This document shows, piece after piece, positions 19,156 to 28,139 of a DNA stretch of 64,000 nt. The notes beneath the pieces were generated by a model. The model was not told the DNA's origin. It did no database searches and saw only the letters and a list, made by a program, of their open reading frames with translations. Numbering within the stretch: the first letter of the stretch is position 1; every line of letters begins with the position of its first letter. Source of the stretch: Polycladomyces abyssicola (GTDB lineage: Bacteria; Bacillota; Bacilli; Thermoactinomycetales; JIR-001); the NCBI RefSeq assembly GCF_018326425.1, contig NZ_AP024601.1, positions 222,501-286,500 on the forward strand. The letters run 5' to 3'. Position numbers and translations under genes: made by a program.

Positions 19156-20733
19156 ATGTATCCCACGATCGGAACACTGTTGGAACAGACGGCGGAACGG
19201 CATCCGGACCGGGAAGCGATTTTGGATCTCCGTCAAAACCGGCGCGTCACCTATGAACAGTGGAACCAACACGTCAATCGGTTGGCGCGGGCATTGACGG
19301 ATGCGGGGGTGAAGAAAGGAGACCGTGTTTCCGCGGTGTTGTACAACACCTTGGAATTGGGCTCCCTCTTTTTCGCCTGTGCCAAGTTGGGAGCGGTCTT
19401 CAACCCTATCAATTATCGGCTCTCCAGTGAGGAGATTGCGTTTATTCTCCGGGACGCGGAGCCGAAAGTGGTCGTCTTTGAGTCGATGGTGGAAGCACAG
19501 ATCCGGCCCATCGCGGAACGACAGGATGACTTGGTGTTTTGGTGTATCGACCGAGGAACATCATCAGGATATGCACAGGATTATTGGGAATTGGTCGAGA
19601 AAGCGCCCGATCTTTCCATCAATATCAATGTGGACGAACAAGACACCTTTTCCATCATGTACACCAGCGGCACCACTGGCAAACCCAAGGGGGTCATGCA
19701 CCGTCATCGCGATCTGATCGAACAGAGCCAAATCCTGATCGCCATGACGCAACTCACGCCCCGAGACCGTGGACTGGCTGTCGCACCCATGTTTCATGCG
19801 GCGGAACTGCACTGTTGTTTTCTGCCGCGGGTGCACATCGGCGCCGGCAATGTCTTGTTGCATCAATTCGATGCCCGCACCGTGTTGGAGACCATTCAGC
19901 GAGAACAAGTGACCATGTTGTTCGCTGCACCCACCATGTGGAACCTGTTGCTGAAAGAAAACGTGGAGGACTACGATTTGTCGTCCCTTCGGTTGGGACT
20001 CTATGGGGCGGCACCGATGGCACCGTCAATGGTACGAACCATTCATGAGCGGTTGGGGATCGGCTTGGTACAGGCCTACGGCATGACCGAAATGGGCCCT
20101 GCTGTCACGTTTCTCCTCCCGGATGAACAACTGAAAAAAGCAGGTTCTGCCGGGAAACCCGCCATTCATCACGAAGTGCGCGTGGTCCGGCCTGGAACGG
20201 ATGGTCCCTCCGAACCGGAAGAGGTCCTCCCGCCGGGGGAAGTGGGCGAAATTCTGGTACGGGGAACTTGCTTGATGCAGGGCTATTACAAACGCGAGGA
20301 AGCCAATCGAAAAGCTTTATACAAGGGTTGGTACCACAGCGGCGATTTGGGCTATCTCGACGAAGAAGGGTATCTCTGGGTGGTGGACCGGATGGATGAC
20401 ATGATCATCAGCGGGGGCGAAAATATTTATCCCCGGGAGATCGAGGACGTCTTGTACGAACACCCCGGTGTGTTCGAAGTAGCCGTCGTCGGCGAGCCGG
20501 ATGAAACGTGGGGAGAACGCGTCGTCGCGTATGTGGTGCCCAAGGATCATTCGTTGACGGAGGAAACATTGGATGCGTTTCTGCGGGAGAGTGACAAATT
20601 GAGCAATTACAAACGGCCCAGGCGTTACGTTTTCGTGGAAGCGCTGCCGAAAAACGCAAGCGGCAAAATTCAGCGGTATCGATTGCGTTCTGGAGCAACG
20701 GGTGTCTCCGTCGGTCAGGAGGGGGCCGGTTGA
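19156..20733 (+). CDS. Long-chain acyl-CoA synthetase (AMP-binding)
   Basis: Activates a carboxylic acid, probably a fatty acid, to its acyl-CoA via an acyl-adenylate. 525 residues. Key motifs: P-loop YTSGTTGKPKG (about 170-180), YGMTEMGP (about 308-315), GWYHSGDLGYLDEEG (about 394-408) and the C-terminal catalytic Lys in KNASGKIQR (about 503-511). The start ATG has AAGGAGG 7 bases upstream. It is the first gene of a five-gene operon, overlapping the acyl-CoA dehydrogenase start by one base (TGATG). The exact chain-length preference cannot be read from sequence. Confidence 0.9.
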   Translation: MYPTIGTLLEQTAERHPDREAILDLRQNRRVTYEQWNQHVNRLARALTDAGVKKGDRVSAVLYNTLELGSLFFACAKLGAVFNPINYRLSSEEIAFILRDAEPKVVVFESMVEAQIRPIAERQDDLVFWCIDRGTSSGYAQDYWELVEKAPDLSININVDEQDTFSIMYTSGTTGKPKGVMHRHRDLIEQSQILIAMTQLTPRDRGLAVAPMFHAAELHCCFLPRVHIGAGNVLLHQFDARTVLETIQREQVTMLFAAPTMWNLLLKENVEDYDLSSLRLGLYGAAPMAPSMVRTIHERLGIGLVQAYGMTEMGPAVTFLLPDEQLKKAGSAGKPAIHHEVRVVRPGTDGPSEPEEVLPPGEVGEILVRGTCLMQGYYKREEANRKALYKGWYHSGDLGYLDEEGYLWVVDRMDDMIISGGENIYPREIEDVLYEHPGVFEVAVVGEPDETWGERVVAYVVPKDHSLTEETLDAFLRESDKLSNYKRPRRYVFVEALPKNASGKIQRYRLRSGATGVSVGQEGAG

Positions 20734-21887
20734 TGAAGTTGGCACACCAAGAGGAGTTACAGGTGTTTCGCCAAACATTCCGTCGCTTTCTGGAAAAGGA
20801 AGCTGTACCCCATTACGAGCAGTGGGAAAAGGATCGGCTGATCCCTCGATCATTTTGGAAGAAGATGGGGGAGAACGGCTGGCTTTGTCCCACCGTGGAA
20901 GAGCGGTACGGCGGAGCGGGTGCCGATTGGTTGTACGCGGTGGCCATCATCGAGGAGATGGAACGCGTCGGTTCCGGTTTGGCCGGCATTGCGCTGCACA
21001 ATGAAATCGTGGTTCCCTATCTTACCGCTTATGGTACGGAGGAGCAAAAACAACGTTGGTTGCCGGGATGTGTCAGCGGTGACTTGATTACGGCCATCGC
21101 CATGACGGAACCGGGAACGGGTTCCGACCTGGCCAATATCACCACGACGGCCCGACGCGAAGGGGACGTTTATGTGCTGAACGGGCAAAAAACCTTCATC
21201 ACCAACGGTATTCATGCTGACTTGATCATCGTGGTGTGCAAAACCGATCCCAGCGCAGAACCGAAACACAAAGGGATCAGTCTGCTCGTGGTGGAACGCG
21301 GAACACCGGGATTTGAAAGAGGGAAGAAGTTGGAGAAAGTGGGCTTGCACTGTCTGGACACAGCGGAACTCTTTTTTGACGAGTGTCGCGTGCCGGTCCG
21401 CAATCTTCTGGGTGAAGAAGGAAAAGGGTTTTACTATCTGATGAACCAGCTGCAACAGGAGCGTTTGGTGGTGGCACTGTCCGCTTGGGTGGCGGCTGAA
21501 GAGATGTTTCGAACAACATTGGACTACGTAAAAAAGCGGACGGCATTTGGAAGGCCGATCGGCCAGTTTCAACACACGCAATTCACCATGGCGGAGATGG
21601 CTACGGAGATCGAACTGGGGCGGGCCTTTCTCGAACGTCTGATCGAAGAACACAGGAAAGGCGTTGACTGTGTCACCGAGGTCTCGATGGCCAAATGGTG
21701 GCTGACCGAGATGGCCAAGCGCGTGGCCGCACAGTGCATGCAACTGCACGGTGGTTACGGATACATGGAGGAATACCCGATCGCACGGAGATTCCGGGAC
21801 ATCGCTGTCACCTCCATTTACGCGGGAACCAATGAGATCATGAAATCCATTATCGCCAGACGCTTGGGATTGGGAGAGGGAAGGTGA
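20733..21887 (+). CDS. Acyl-CoA dehydrogenase
   Basis: FAD enzyme that introduces the alpha-beta double bond in beta-oxidation. 384 residues from ATG 20733, with CAGGAGGGGG just upstream inside the ligase gene. Family signatures: AMTEPGTGSDL (about 121-131), FITNG (about 155), QLHGGYGYMEEYPIARRFRD (about 336) and the catalytic Glu in YAGTNEI near the C-terminus. It overlaps the ligase stop by one base and the CoA-transferase start by four bases (GTGA), so translation is likely coupled. Substrate class unknown. Confidence 0.93.
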   Translation: MKLAHQEELQVFRQTFRRFLEKEAVPHYEQWEKDRLIPRSFWKKMGENGWLCPTVEERYGGAGADWLYAVAIIEEMERVGSGLAGIALHNEIVVPYLTAYGTEEQKQRWLPGCVSGDLITAIAMTEPGTGSDLANITTTARREGDVYVLNGQKTFITNGIHADLIIVVCKTDPSAEPKHKGISLLVVERGTPGFERGKKLEKVGLHCLDTAELFFDECRVPVRNLLGEEGKGFYYLMNQLQQERLVVALSAWVAAEEMFRTTLDYVKKRTAFGRPIGQFQHTQFTMAEMATEIELGRAFLERLIEEHRKGVDCVTEVSMAKWWLTEMAKRVAAQCMQLHGGYGYMEEYPIARRFRDIAVTSIYAGTNEIMKSIIARRLGLGEGR

Positions 21888-22912
21888 AACCATTGCTGCA
21901 TGGCATTCGTATCATTGATTTTTCATGGTATCTGCCCGGACCGTTTGCCACCCAACGGTTGGCGGACCGCGGAGCCGAGGTGATCAAAGTGGAACCGCCC
22001 GGCGGCGATCCCGGCCGACGGATGCCCGCTGTTTTCCAGGCATACAATCGCGGCAAAAAAAGTGTGGTGATCGACCTCAAACAACGGGCGGGGATAGAAT
22101 CGGCCCTGCGTCTCATCGCGGACGCCGATGTGGTGGTGGAGAGTTTTCGGCCGGGTGTAATGACTCAGCTGGGCTTGGGCTACGAACAGGTTCGGAGAGT
22201 GAAACCCGACATAGTGTATTGCTCTTTATCCGGGTACGGCCAGACTGGGCCCATGAGCGGTCTCGCCAGCCACGATTTGAATTACGTGTCACTCAGCGGG
22301 GCACTGTCGCAAATCAAGGACGACAAGGGCAGTCCTGTTCACCCCGCCCTCACATGGGCCGACCTGATCGGGGGCATTGCCGCGAGCGAAGCGATTACCA
22401 CCGCGCTGTTCCGTCGGGAACGATCGGGGGAAGGGGCTCATCTGGACATTTCGCTGACCGGCGTCATGGCTTCGTTGATGGCGCATTATCGATACCAGCC
22501 CGAGGGAATTCCATTTCTGAGCGGCCAGGTCGTCAATTACGCCATCTATGAAACAGCCGATGGCCGGTATGTCAGCTTGGCTGCTCTGGAAGAAAAGTTT
22601 TGGGAGCGATTTTGCAAGCGTTCGGGCAGAGAGGATTGGTTGAAAGCTTATTTTTCTCCCGCGACGGACGAGAATCCGGTTTATGAAGAGATCAAGCGTT
22701 GGTTTCGTTCCCGTCCGCTTCAAGATTGGGAGGCATGGGGGCGTGAAGCGGATTGTTGTTTGACCCCCGTCCTGGAACCGGAAGAAGTGTGGCAACATCC
22801 ACAGGTGAAGCATGATATCGGCAACATCGGAATGTCTTCCCCAAACGCCCAAGTTCCCGAATTGGGCGCACACACGGAAGCGTTATTGAAGCATACGGAA
22901 AAAGTAGATTGA
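21884..22912 (+). CDS. CaiB/BaiF family CoA-transferase
   Basis: Class III CoA-transferase, which moves CoA between acyl groups. 342 residues. The N-terminal GIRIIDFSWYLPGPFATQ, the RRMPAVFQAYNRGKKSVVIDLK-region (positions about 42-65) and the Asp of WADLIGG (about 158-164), equivalent to the catalytic Asp, are all family hallmarks. The start is GTG overlapping the dehydrogenase stop by 4 bases. Its place inside an acyl-CoA degradation operon suggests that some substrates are activated by CoA transfer rather than only by ATP-dependent ligation. Confidence 0.9.
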   Translation: MKPLLHGIRIIDFSWYLPGPFATQRLADRGAEVIKVEPPGGDPGRRMPAVFQAYNRGKKSVVIDLKQRAGIESALRLIADADVVVESFRPGVMTQLGLGYEQVRRVKPDIVYCSLSGYGQTGPMSGLASHDLNYVSLSGALSQIKDDKGSPVHPALTWADLIGGIAASEAITTALFRRERSGEGAHLDISLTGVMASLMAHYRYQPEGIPFLSGQVVNYAIYETADGRYVSLAALEEKFWERFCKRSGREDWLKAYFSPATDENPVYEEIKRWFRSRPLQDWEAWGREADCCLTPVLEPEEVWQHPQVKHDIGNIGMSSPNAQVPELGAHTEALLKHTEKVD

Positions 22913-22942
22913 GCGAGGAGCACCAGACAGGGAGGGAGAGCG

Positions 22943-24094
22943 TTGAGAGAAGCCTATTTGTTGGATGCCGTTAGAACCCCGTTCGGTAAACGGGACGGCG
23001 CTTTGAAAGAGATTCACCCCGTCGATTTGCTGGGCGGCCTTTTGCAAGGATTGCTTCGTCGCACCCGGATCGAGCCGGGCAAAGTGGACGATGTGATCAT
23101 GGGATGCGTGGACCAAGTGGGTGAACAGGGGGCCAACATCGCCCGCAATGCTTGGTTGTCGGCCGGTCTCCCCGAGTCAGTTCCCGCCACGACGGTGGAT
23201 CGGCAATGCGGTTCGTCATTGCAAGCGGTTCAATTTGCGGCGCAAGGCGTAATGGCGGGGCAGTACGATTTGGTGATCGCCGGCGGGGTGGAATCGATGT
23301 CCCGGATCCCTATCATGTCCACGCTGGGCCGGGGGATGGGCACCCCGATGACGGAAGGGATTCGCGAGCGGTATCGTCTGGAGGGGAATTGGTTCGATCA
23401 AGCGTATGGCGCGGATATGATTGCCAAACAGTGGAGTCTGACGCGTGAAGATCTCGACCGGTATGCTTATAACAGTCATCGACGGGCGTCAGCGGCTCGT
23501 GCCAGGGGATATTTTCAACAAGAAATCCTCCCCGTACAAACACACGTACGTGTTGAGGAAGATGAAGGGATCCGCGACAACCCGTCATTGGAAAAAATGG
23601 CGCAATTGCCCCCCGCATTCGACCACGTCGACCTGATTACGGCTGGCAACGCGAGTCAAATCTCCGACGGGGCGAGCGCCCTTCTGATCGGTTCGAAAGA
23701 AGCGGTGGAGGCATATGGTCTCCGTCCTTTGGCCCGGTTTGTCGCATTTGCTGTCGTCGGTGCCGATCCGGTGACGATGTTAACCGGGCCGATCCCGGCC
23801 ACGAGAAAGGTGTTGCAGCGGGCGGGTCTTAGGGTGGAGGATATCGACCTGTTTGAGATCAACGAAGCATTTGCCCCCGTTGTGTTGGCTTGGCAAAAAG
23901 AGATAGGTGTTCCGTTGGAAAAGGTGAACGTCAACGGTGGTGCGATTGCGTTGGGACATCCATTGGGAGCGACAGGGGGACGGTTGGTCGGCTCGTTGGC
24001 ATACGAACTCCGCCGGCGAAACGCCCGCTACGGGTTGATCGCCATCTGTGAAGGCGGCGGCATGGCCAACGCGACCATCATAGAGGCGATGTAG
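22943..24094 (+). CDS. Acetyl-CoA acetyltransferase / 3-ketoacyl-CoA thiolase
   Basis: Cleaves 3-ketoacyl-CoA to acetyl-CoA and a shortened acyl-CoA, or the reverse. 383 residues. The nucleophilic Cys89 is in RQCGSS, His339 in GHPLGATG, and Cys369 in CEGGGMAN. TTG start with GGGAGGGAGAG upstream; no better ATG exists. It is the fourth gene of the operon, 30 bp after the CoA-transferase. The combination with dehydrogenase and SDR fits a beta-oxidation cycle, but no enoyl-CoA hydratase gene is present in the operon. Confidence 0.93.
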   Translation: MREAYLLDAVRTPFGKRDGALKEIHPVDLLGGLLQGLLRRTRIEPGKVDDVIMGCVDQVGEQGANIARNAWLSAGLPESVPATTVDRQCGSSLQAVQFAAQGVMAGQYDLVIAGGVESMSRIPIMSTLGRGMGTPMTEGIRERYRLEGNWFDQAYGADMIAKQWSLTREDLDRYAYNSHRRASAARARGYFQQEILPVQTHVRVEEDEGIRDNPSLEKMAQLPPAFDHVDLITAGNASQISDGASALLIGSKEAVEAYGLRPLARFVAFAVVGADPVTMLTGPIPATRKVLQRAGLRVEDIDLFEINEAFAPVVLAWQKEIGVPLEKVNVNGGAIALGHPLGATGGRLVGSLAYELRRRNARYGLIAICEGGGMANATIIEAM

Positions 24095-24166
24095 ACGCGA
24101 TGGAGCGGTAGACGGAAGGGAAGTGGTGTTATTCATCATATTCAGGGGAAAGGAGTGGCATAAGGT

Positions 24167-24934
24167 ATGGATGTTCGAAAAGGTGTGGTTGCCGTTACCG
24201 GTGGTGCATCCGGACTGGGCGAAGCGACGGTACGCCATTTTGCACGATTGGGAGCAAAGGTAGCCATCTGGGATACCAACGAGGAAAAAGGTGCCGCTTT
24301 GGCGGAAGAATGGGTCGAGCAGGCGATATTCGTGAAAACAGACGTTACCGATGAAACGAGCGTGCAACATGCGGTGAACGCGGTTGCGGACCGCTTCGGC
24401 ACGGTGCATGTGGTGGTCAACTGTGCAGGAATTGGTATTGCCAAAAAAGTGCTCGGAAAAGATGGTCCGCATGATCTGGGCTCGTTTGCAAGAGTGATCC
24501 AAGTCAATCTGATCGGCACTTTTAATGTGATTCGACTGGCCGCGGAGCAAATGATCCAAAACGAACCAAACGCCGAGGGGGAACGGGGAGTGATCATCAA
24601 TACGGCTTCGGTGGCCGCTTTCGAAGGGCAGATCGGTCAAGCTGCATACAGCGCCTCCAAAGGCGGGATCGTGGGCATGACGTTGCCGATCGCACGTGAA
24701 CTGGCTGCTCACGGCATTCGCGTCATGACGATCGCGCCCGGTTTATTTGACACACCGCTGTTTGCTTCTCTGCCGGAAAAAGCGCGGGAGGCACTCGGTG
24801 CGATGACCCCGTTTCCTTCCAGGCTGGGCAGGCCGGAAGAGTTCGCTCTGCTGGCGCAAAGCATCGTCGAAAACCCCATGCTGAACGGAAGCACCATCCG
24901 CTTGGACGGTGCGTTACGCATGCAGCCGAGATAA
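24167..24934 (+). CDS. Short-chain dehydrogenase, 3-hydroxyacyl-CoA dehydrogenase (HSD17B10-like)
   Basis: 255-residue NAD-dependent classical SDR. The cofactor loop TGGASGLG is at about 10-17, NCAGIG at about 85-90, the catalytic Ser in INTASVAAF (about 145) and the YSASKGG Tyr/Lys pair near 163-167. The overall pattern, with AIWDTN for the Asp selecting NAD and a C-terminal [15 protein letters not shown], resembles type-2 3-hydroxyacyl-CoA dehydrogenases rather than FabG. It closes the fatty-acid operon; a terminator follows after repeat copy B. Confidence 0.85.
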   Translation: MDVRKGVVAVTGGASGLGEATVRHFARLGAKVAIWDTNEEKGAALAEEWVEQAIFVKTDVTDETSVQHAVNAVADRFGTVHVVVNCAGIGIAKKVLGKDGPHDLGSFARVIQVNLIGTFNVIRLAAEQMIQNEPNAEGERGVIINTASVAAFEGQIGQAAYSASKGGIVGMTLPIARELAAHGIRVMTIAPGLFDTPLFASLPEKAREALGAMTPFPSRLGRPEEFALLAQSIVENPMLNGSTIRLDGALRMQPR

Positions 24935-24982
24935 AACTTCCGGGAAAGTTGTACTCATTTATACAGCAGTTTCTGATAAATG

Positions 24983-25096
24983 AGGGTGTGTTTGGTAAGT
25001 CCGCGAGGGGCAATGTTTTCTCAGGCGAGCGACTTACCAAGTCCCGGCTAGCGAAGCTACGGAAAGCTCATAAATGAAATGATCAGACACGCCAAA
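24983..25096 (+). repeat. Dispersed repeat copy B with inverted ends
   Basis: Starts GGGTGTGTTTGGTAAGTC and ends ATGATCAGACACGCC, whose reverse complement (GGCGTGTCTGATCAT) resembles the start: short terminal inverted repeats. Inside, TTGGTAAGTC pairs perfectly with GACTTACCAA, and GCAATGTTTTCTCAGGCGAGCGA is the core shared with copies A and D. No coding capacity. It looks like a small non-autonomous element about 110 bp long. Confidence 0.55.
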
Positions 25097-25099
25097 GTG

Positions 25100-25138
25100 A
25101 CGATCCGTTCCGGTGATTGGACGGATCGCTCTTTTTTG
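25100..25138 (+). terminator. Terminator of the fatty-acid operon
   Basis: GATCCGT ... ACGGATC stem followed by GCTCTTTTTT, located just after repeat B. Confidence 0.75.
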
Positions 25139-25234
25139 GATGGGAGATTTCTATAATGGGAATATAACAGAAAAGCGCGTTTGATCACGATCTGTCATAA
25201 TGGAGAGAGTAGATTGCAAGAAAAAAGGAGTGGA

Positions 25235-26146
25235 ATGAAACGTATGAATCATATGTTCCGGTTGTACGGTGCGCTGGTTTTGCTGAGTCTCATCTGGGGA
25301 TTGTCCTTTGTATTCATCAAATATCTGTTGGAACCGGCGGGCATATGGGGAGTGGTTTTTCTACGTTGTCTTGCGGGCGTTGCCGTATTGATTCCGCTGT
25401 TGTTGTATCGCGGAGTACCGCCGTTGCGGTCCATTCCGTGGGGGCCACTCGTCTTAGTCGGAGTGTTGAATGCCGGCCTGCCTTGGGGATTGATCTCTTG
25501 GAGCGAAACGCAGATCCACAGCAATACGGCATCGATCCTCAATGCCACCACGCCGATTTGGACGAGTTTGATCGGTGTGGTGGCATATTCGGTGGTTTTG
25601 ACGAAACGGCAGTGGATTGGGATTGCCACGGGGTTTGTCGGAATTTTGATTTTGATGGATTTCCGCGTAGCGGATTTATTCCGCGAACATTTTGTCGGAA
25701 TCGGCACGATGTTGGTGGCCGCCATGTGTTATGGTTTCGCTTCACAATATACTAAGCGCTTTTTGTCGGACGTGGATGTGCTGTTGACCGCCACGGTGAC
25801 GTTGGTAACGGGTGTCGGGGTGGGGCTCATCGGTATGGCATTCACCCGGGGGGTTTCACTGGATGCTCTGTGGAATCTCAAGTCTGCCTTTGCGTTGATA
25901 GGATTGGGGGTATTTGGATCCGGTATTGCCTATCTGCTGTTTTTTTACATGATCACAGCAGGTGGTGCCCAATTTGCCGTCAATGTTACATACTTGGTGC
26001 CACTGACAGCGATCATTTGGGGAGCAGTTTTGCTGCATGAGCCCTTGTCCCCCCATATGGTCATCGGGTTGCTTGTCATCTTTGCCGGAATTTATCTCTC
26101 AACGGCCCAAACCAAACAGAAACAAACCCAGGTGTTGAGGAAATAG
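25235..26146 (+). CDS. EamA/DMT-family transporter
   Basis: About 303 residues with ten predicted membrane helices and the two-fold EamA repeat (N-terminal half starts SLIWGLSFVFIKYLL; the second half is near 150). The end of the first repeat, NTASILNATTPIWT, is typical. It probably exports or imports a small metabolite; the substrate cannot be inferred. The start is ATG 25235 (AAAAAAGGAG 4 bases before) or ATG 25244; the longer frame from 25181 lacks a ribosome binding site. A TATAAT at 25152-25157 may be its -10 element. Confidence 0.85.
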   Translation: MKRMNHMFRLYGALVLLSLIWGLSFVFIKYLLEPAGIWGVVFLRCLAGVAVLIPLLLYRGVPPLRSIPWGPLVLVGVLNAGLPWGLISWSETQIHSNTASILNATTPIWTSLIGVVAYSVVLTKRQWIGIATGFVGILILMDFRVADLFREHFVGIGTMLVAAMCYGFASQYTKRFLSDVDVLLTATVTLVTGVGVGLIGMAFTRGVSLDALWNLKSAFALIGLGVFGSGIAYLLFFYMITAGGAQFAVNVTYLVPLTAIIWGAVLLHEPLSPHMVIGLLVIFAGIYLSTAQTKQKQTQVLRK

Positions 26147-26312
26147 AAAAGGGGGATTGGTATATCGAATAGATGCAGGTTTTGTCAGTCATTCTCGGAA
26201 AAGGGAAACTATGAAAATTTTTAGTTGTTGATTAAACAGTTCACAATTGCGTGCAAGTATACTAATATAATGATGTAAAATGATCAATCCACTGATTGAC
26301 AAGGAGGTTCCT

Positions 26313-27833
26313 ATGTCTGTCAGCGTCATTGGAGAGCTGCTTCGCCACCGGACGCGGTTGTCACCGGATGTGGAGGCTTTGGTGTCGCCGACGAAACGGT
26401 TGACGTACCGGGAATACAATGGGATCGTGAACAAGTTGGCTCATTACCTGCTCCAATTGCAGGTTCAAAAAGGAGATCGGATTGCACTTATTTGCAAAAA
26501 CAGTCATCATTTTCCGATCATCTATATGGCTGCGGCTAAAATCGGTGCCGTGACGGTACCGATCAACTGGCGGCTCAAAACGGATGGCATTCGTTACATA
26601 TTGGAAGACTGTACTCCCAAAATCCTGTTTTACGACGGAGAATTTGATGAGGTCACTCCTTTGTTGGGCAGGCTTCCTTTCATTCAGCAGGAAATTCGCA
26701 TGGACATAGAAGAAGACACTTTGGAAGAGTTGGTTGAAGGATATCCAGATGAAGAGCCGCAGGTGGATGTGATCGGAGAAGATCCTGCCGTGATCATCTA
26801 TACTTCCGGAACTACCGGCCGGTCCAAAGGGGTCGTATGTACCCACACCAATTTATACTCAGCCAGCGTCGCCAACACGACCACATTGGATTGGCGGTAT
26901 CGGGATCGGTTTTTGGTGGTTTCCCCGTTGTTCCACATCAGCGGCATGGTGATTCCCATCTGCGCCCTGGTTCGTGGCCTTACGGTGGTCGTGAACGACC
27001 AATTCCACCCCATCCAGATTTGGGATCTCCTCCATGCTGAGAGGATCAACATCATGTTTTCCGTACCTTCGATGCTGAACTACATTTATGAGTCGTTGAA
27101 GCATCAGGATGTGGATGCGCCTTCTCTTCGCATGATTATCTGCGGCGGGGCCAAGGTACCGGCGGAGTTGATCCGGGGGATGTACGACTTCGGGTACCAT
27201 GTGATACAGGTGTACGGTGCAACGGAGTATGCGGGAGCCGCCACCTTTTGGCTGCCGGAATATGGTCTGGAGACATGCGAATCGGCGGGAAAAGCTGTAT
27301 ATCTGACGGAGATGAAAATCGTCGATCCCACCACGGGCGAATCATTGCCTCCAGGTGAAATCGGAGAAGTGGTGTTAAGGGGGCCATTGACGTTCGCAGG
27401 ATACTGGAATATGGAGGAAGCCACCCAGGAAGTGATTCGAAATGGTTGGTACCATACGCGGGATGCGGGCTGGATGGACGAGAACGGTTTATTGTACGTG
27501 GTCGACCGGCTGCGGGATATGATCATCACCAGCGGGGAAAATGTGTTCCCGGCACAAGTGGAATCGGTCATCAATCAATTGGAGGAAGTGGCCGAGTCCG
27601 CCGTGGTCGGTGTCGCACATCCGATATGGGGCGAGCTTGCCCGGGCTTATGTCGTGCGGAAGCAAGGAAGCACGGTCACCGAAGAGGAGATCATCACCCA
27701 TGTCCGCCGGTATTTGCCCGATCACTTCCTGCATGAAGTCGTCTTTGTGGAGGAACTTCCGAAAAACAGCATGGGTAAAGTGATGAAATACGTGCTTCGT
27801 CAACATGCCAATCAACAAAAGCAGATGCAGTGA
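26313..27833 (+). CDS. Acyl-CoA synthetase (AMP-binding), second copy
   Basis: 506 residues. Start ATG 26313 chosen because AAGGAGG lies 5 bases upstream; a 33-bp extension lacks one. It has P-loop YTSGTTGRSKG (about 161-171), VYGATEYAG (about 296), GWYHTRDAGWMDENG (about 378; Thr replaces the usual Ser/Thr-Gly step and Arg the usual Gly of TGD) and the catalytic Lys in KNSMGKVMK near the end. It is a paralogue of the first gene of the operon at 19156 but stands alone between an EamA transporter and a terminator. Acid substrate unknown. Confidence 0.9.
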   Translation: MSVSVIGELLRHRTRLSPDVEALVSPTKRLTYREYNGIVNKLAHYLLQLQVQKGDRIALICKNSHHFPIIYMAAAKIGAVTVPINWRLKTDGIRYILEDCTPKILFYDGEFDEVTPLLGRLPFIQQEIRMDIEEDTLEELVEGYPDEEPQVDVIGEDPAVIIYTSGTTGRSKGVVCTHTNLYSASVANTTTLDWRYRDRFLVVSPLFHISGMVIPICALVRGLTVVVNDQFHPIQIWDLLHAERINIMFSVPSMLNYIYESLKHQDVDAPSLRMIICGGAKVPAELIRGMYDFGYHVIQVYGATEYAGAATFWLPEYGLETCESAGKAVYLTEMKIVDPTTGESLPPGEIGEVVLRGPLTFAGYWNMEEATQEVIRNGWYHTRDAGWMDENGLLYVVDRLRDMIITSGENVFPAQVESVINQLEEVAESAVVGVAHPIWGELARAYVVRKQGSTVTEEEIITHVRRYLPDHFLHEVVFVEELPKNSMGKVMKYVLRQHANQQKQMQ

Positions 27834-27859
27834 ATAAAAAGGGTCCCGCCAATCTCATG

Positions 27860-27896
27860 AAATGGCTTCTGTATTTTGCAGAAGCCATTTTGTTTT
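27860..27896 (+). terminator. Terminator of the second acyl-CoA synthetase
   Basis: AAATGGCTTCTG ... CAGAAGCCATTT stem with a TATTTTG loop, then TGTTTT. The remaining 27897-28139 holds no recognisable gene; TATACT at 28072-28077 could be a -10 for the ABC operon. Confidence 0.88.
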
Positions 27897-28139
27897 GCCA
27901 GGAATCGTTCATTTGTTGCTTCTTTGCAGGGCAACTGGCAGAGCGAGCCGAAAAACAAGCGCAAAACGCAAGAATATACGGGTTGATCGATTTTTGATAA
28001 GTTCTGGAAAATCCATGCATGAGCATGATGTGATGGCCGGAAAGAAGGGTCGAATCTATCGTGATTAGTAGTATACTGGAAGGTACAAGAATGGTTGAAT
28101 CAGTCATCCCAATACGAGAAAGGCGGCGCGGATCAGTCA

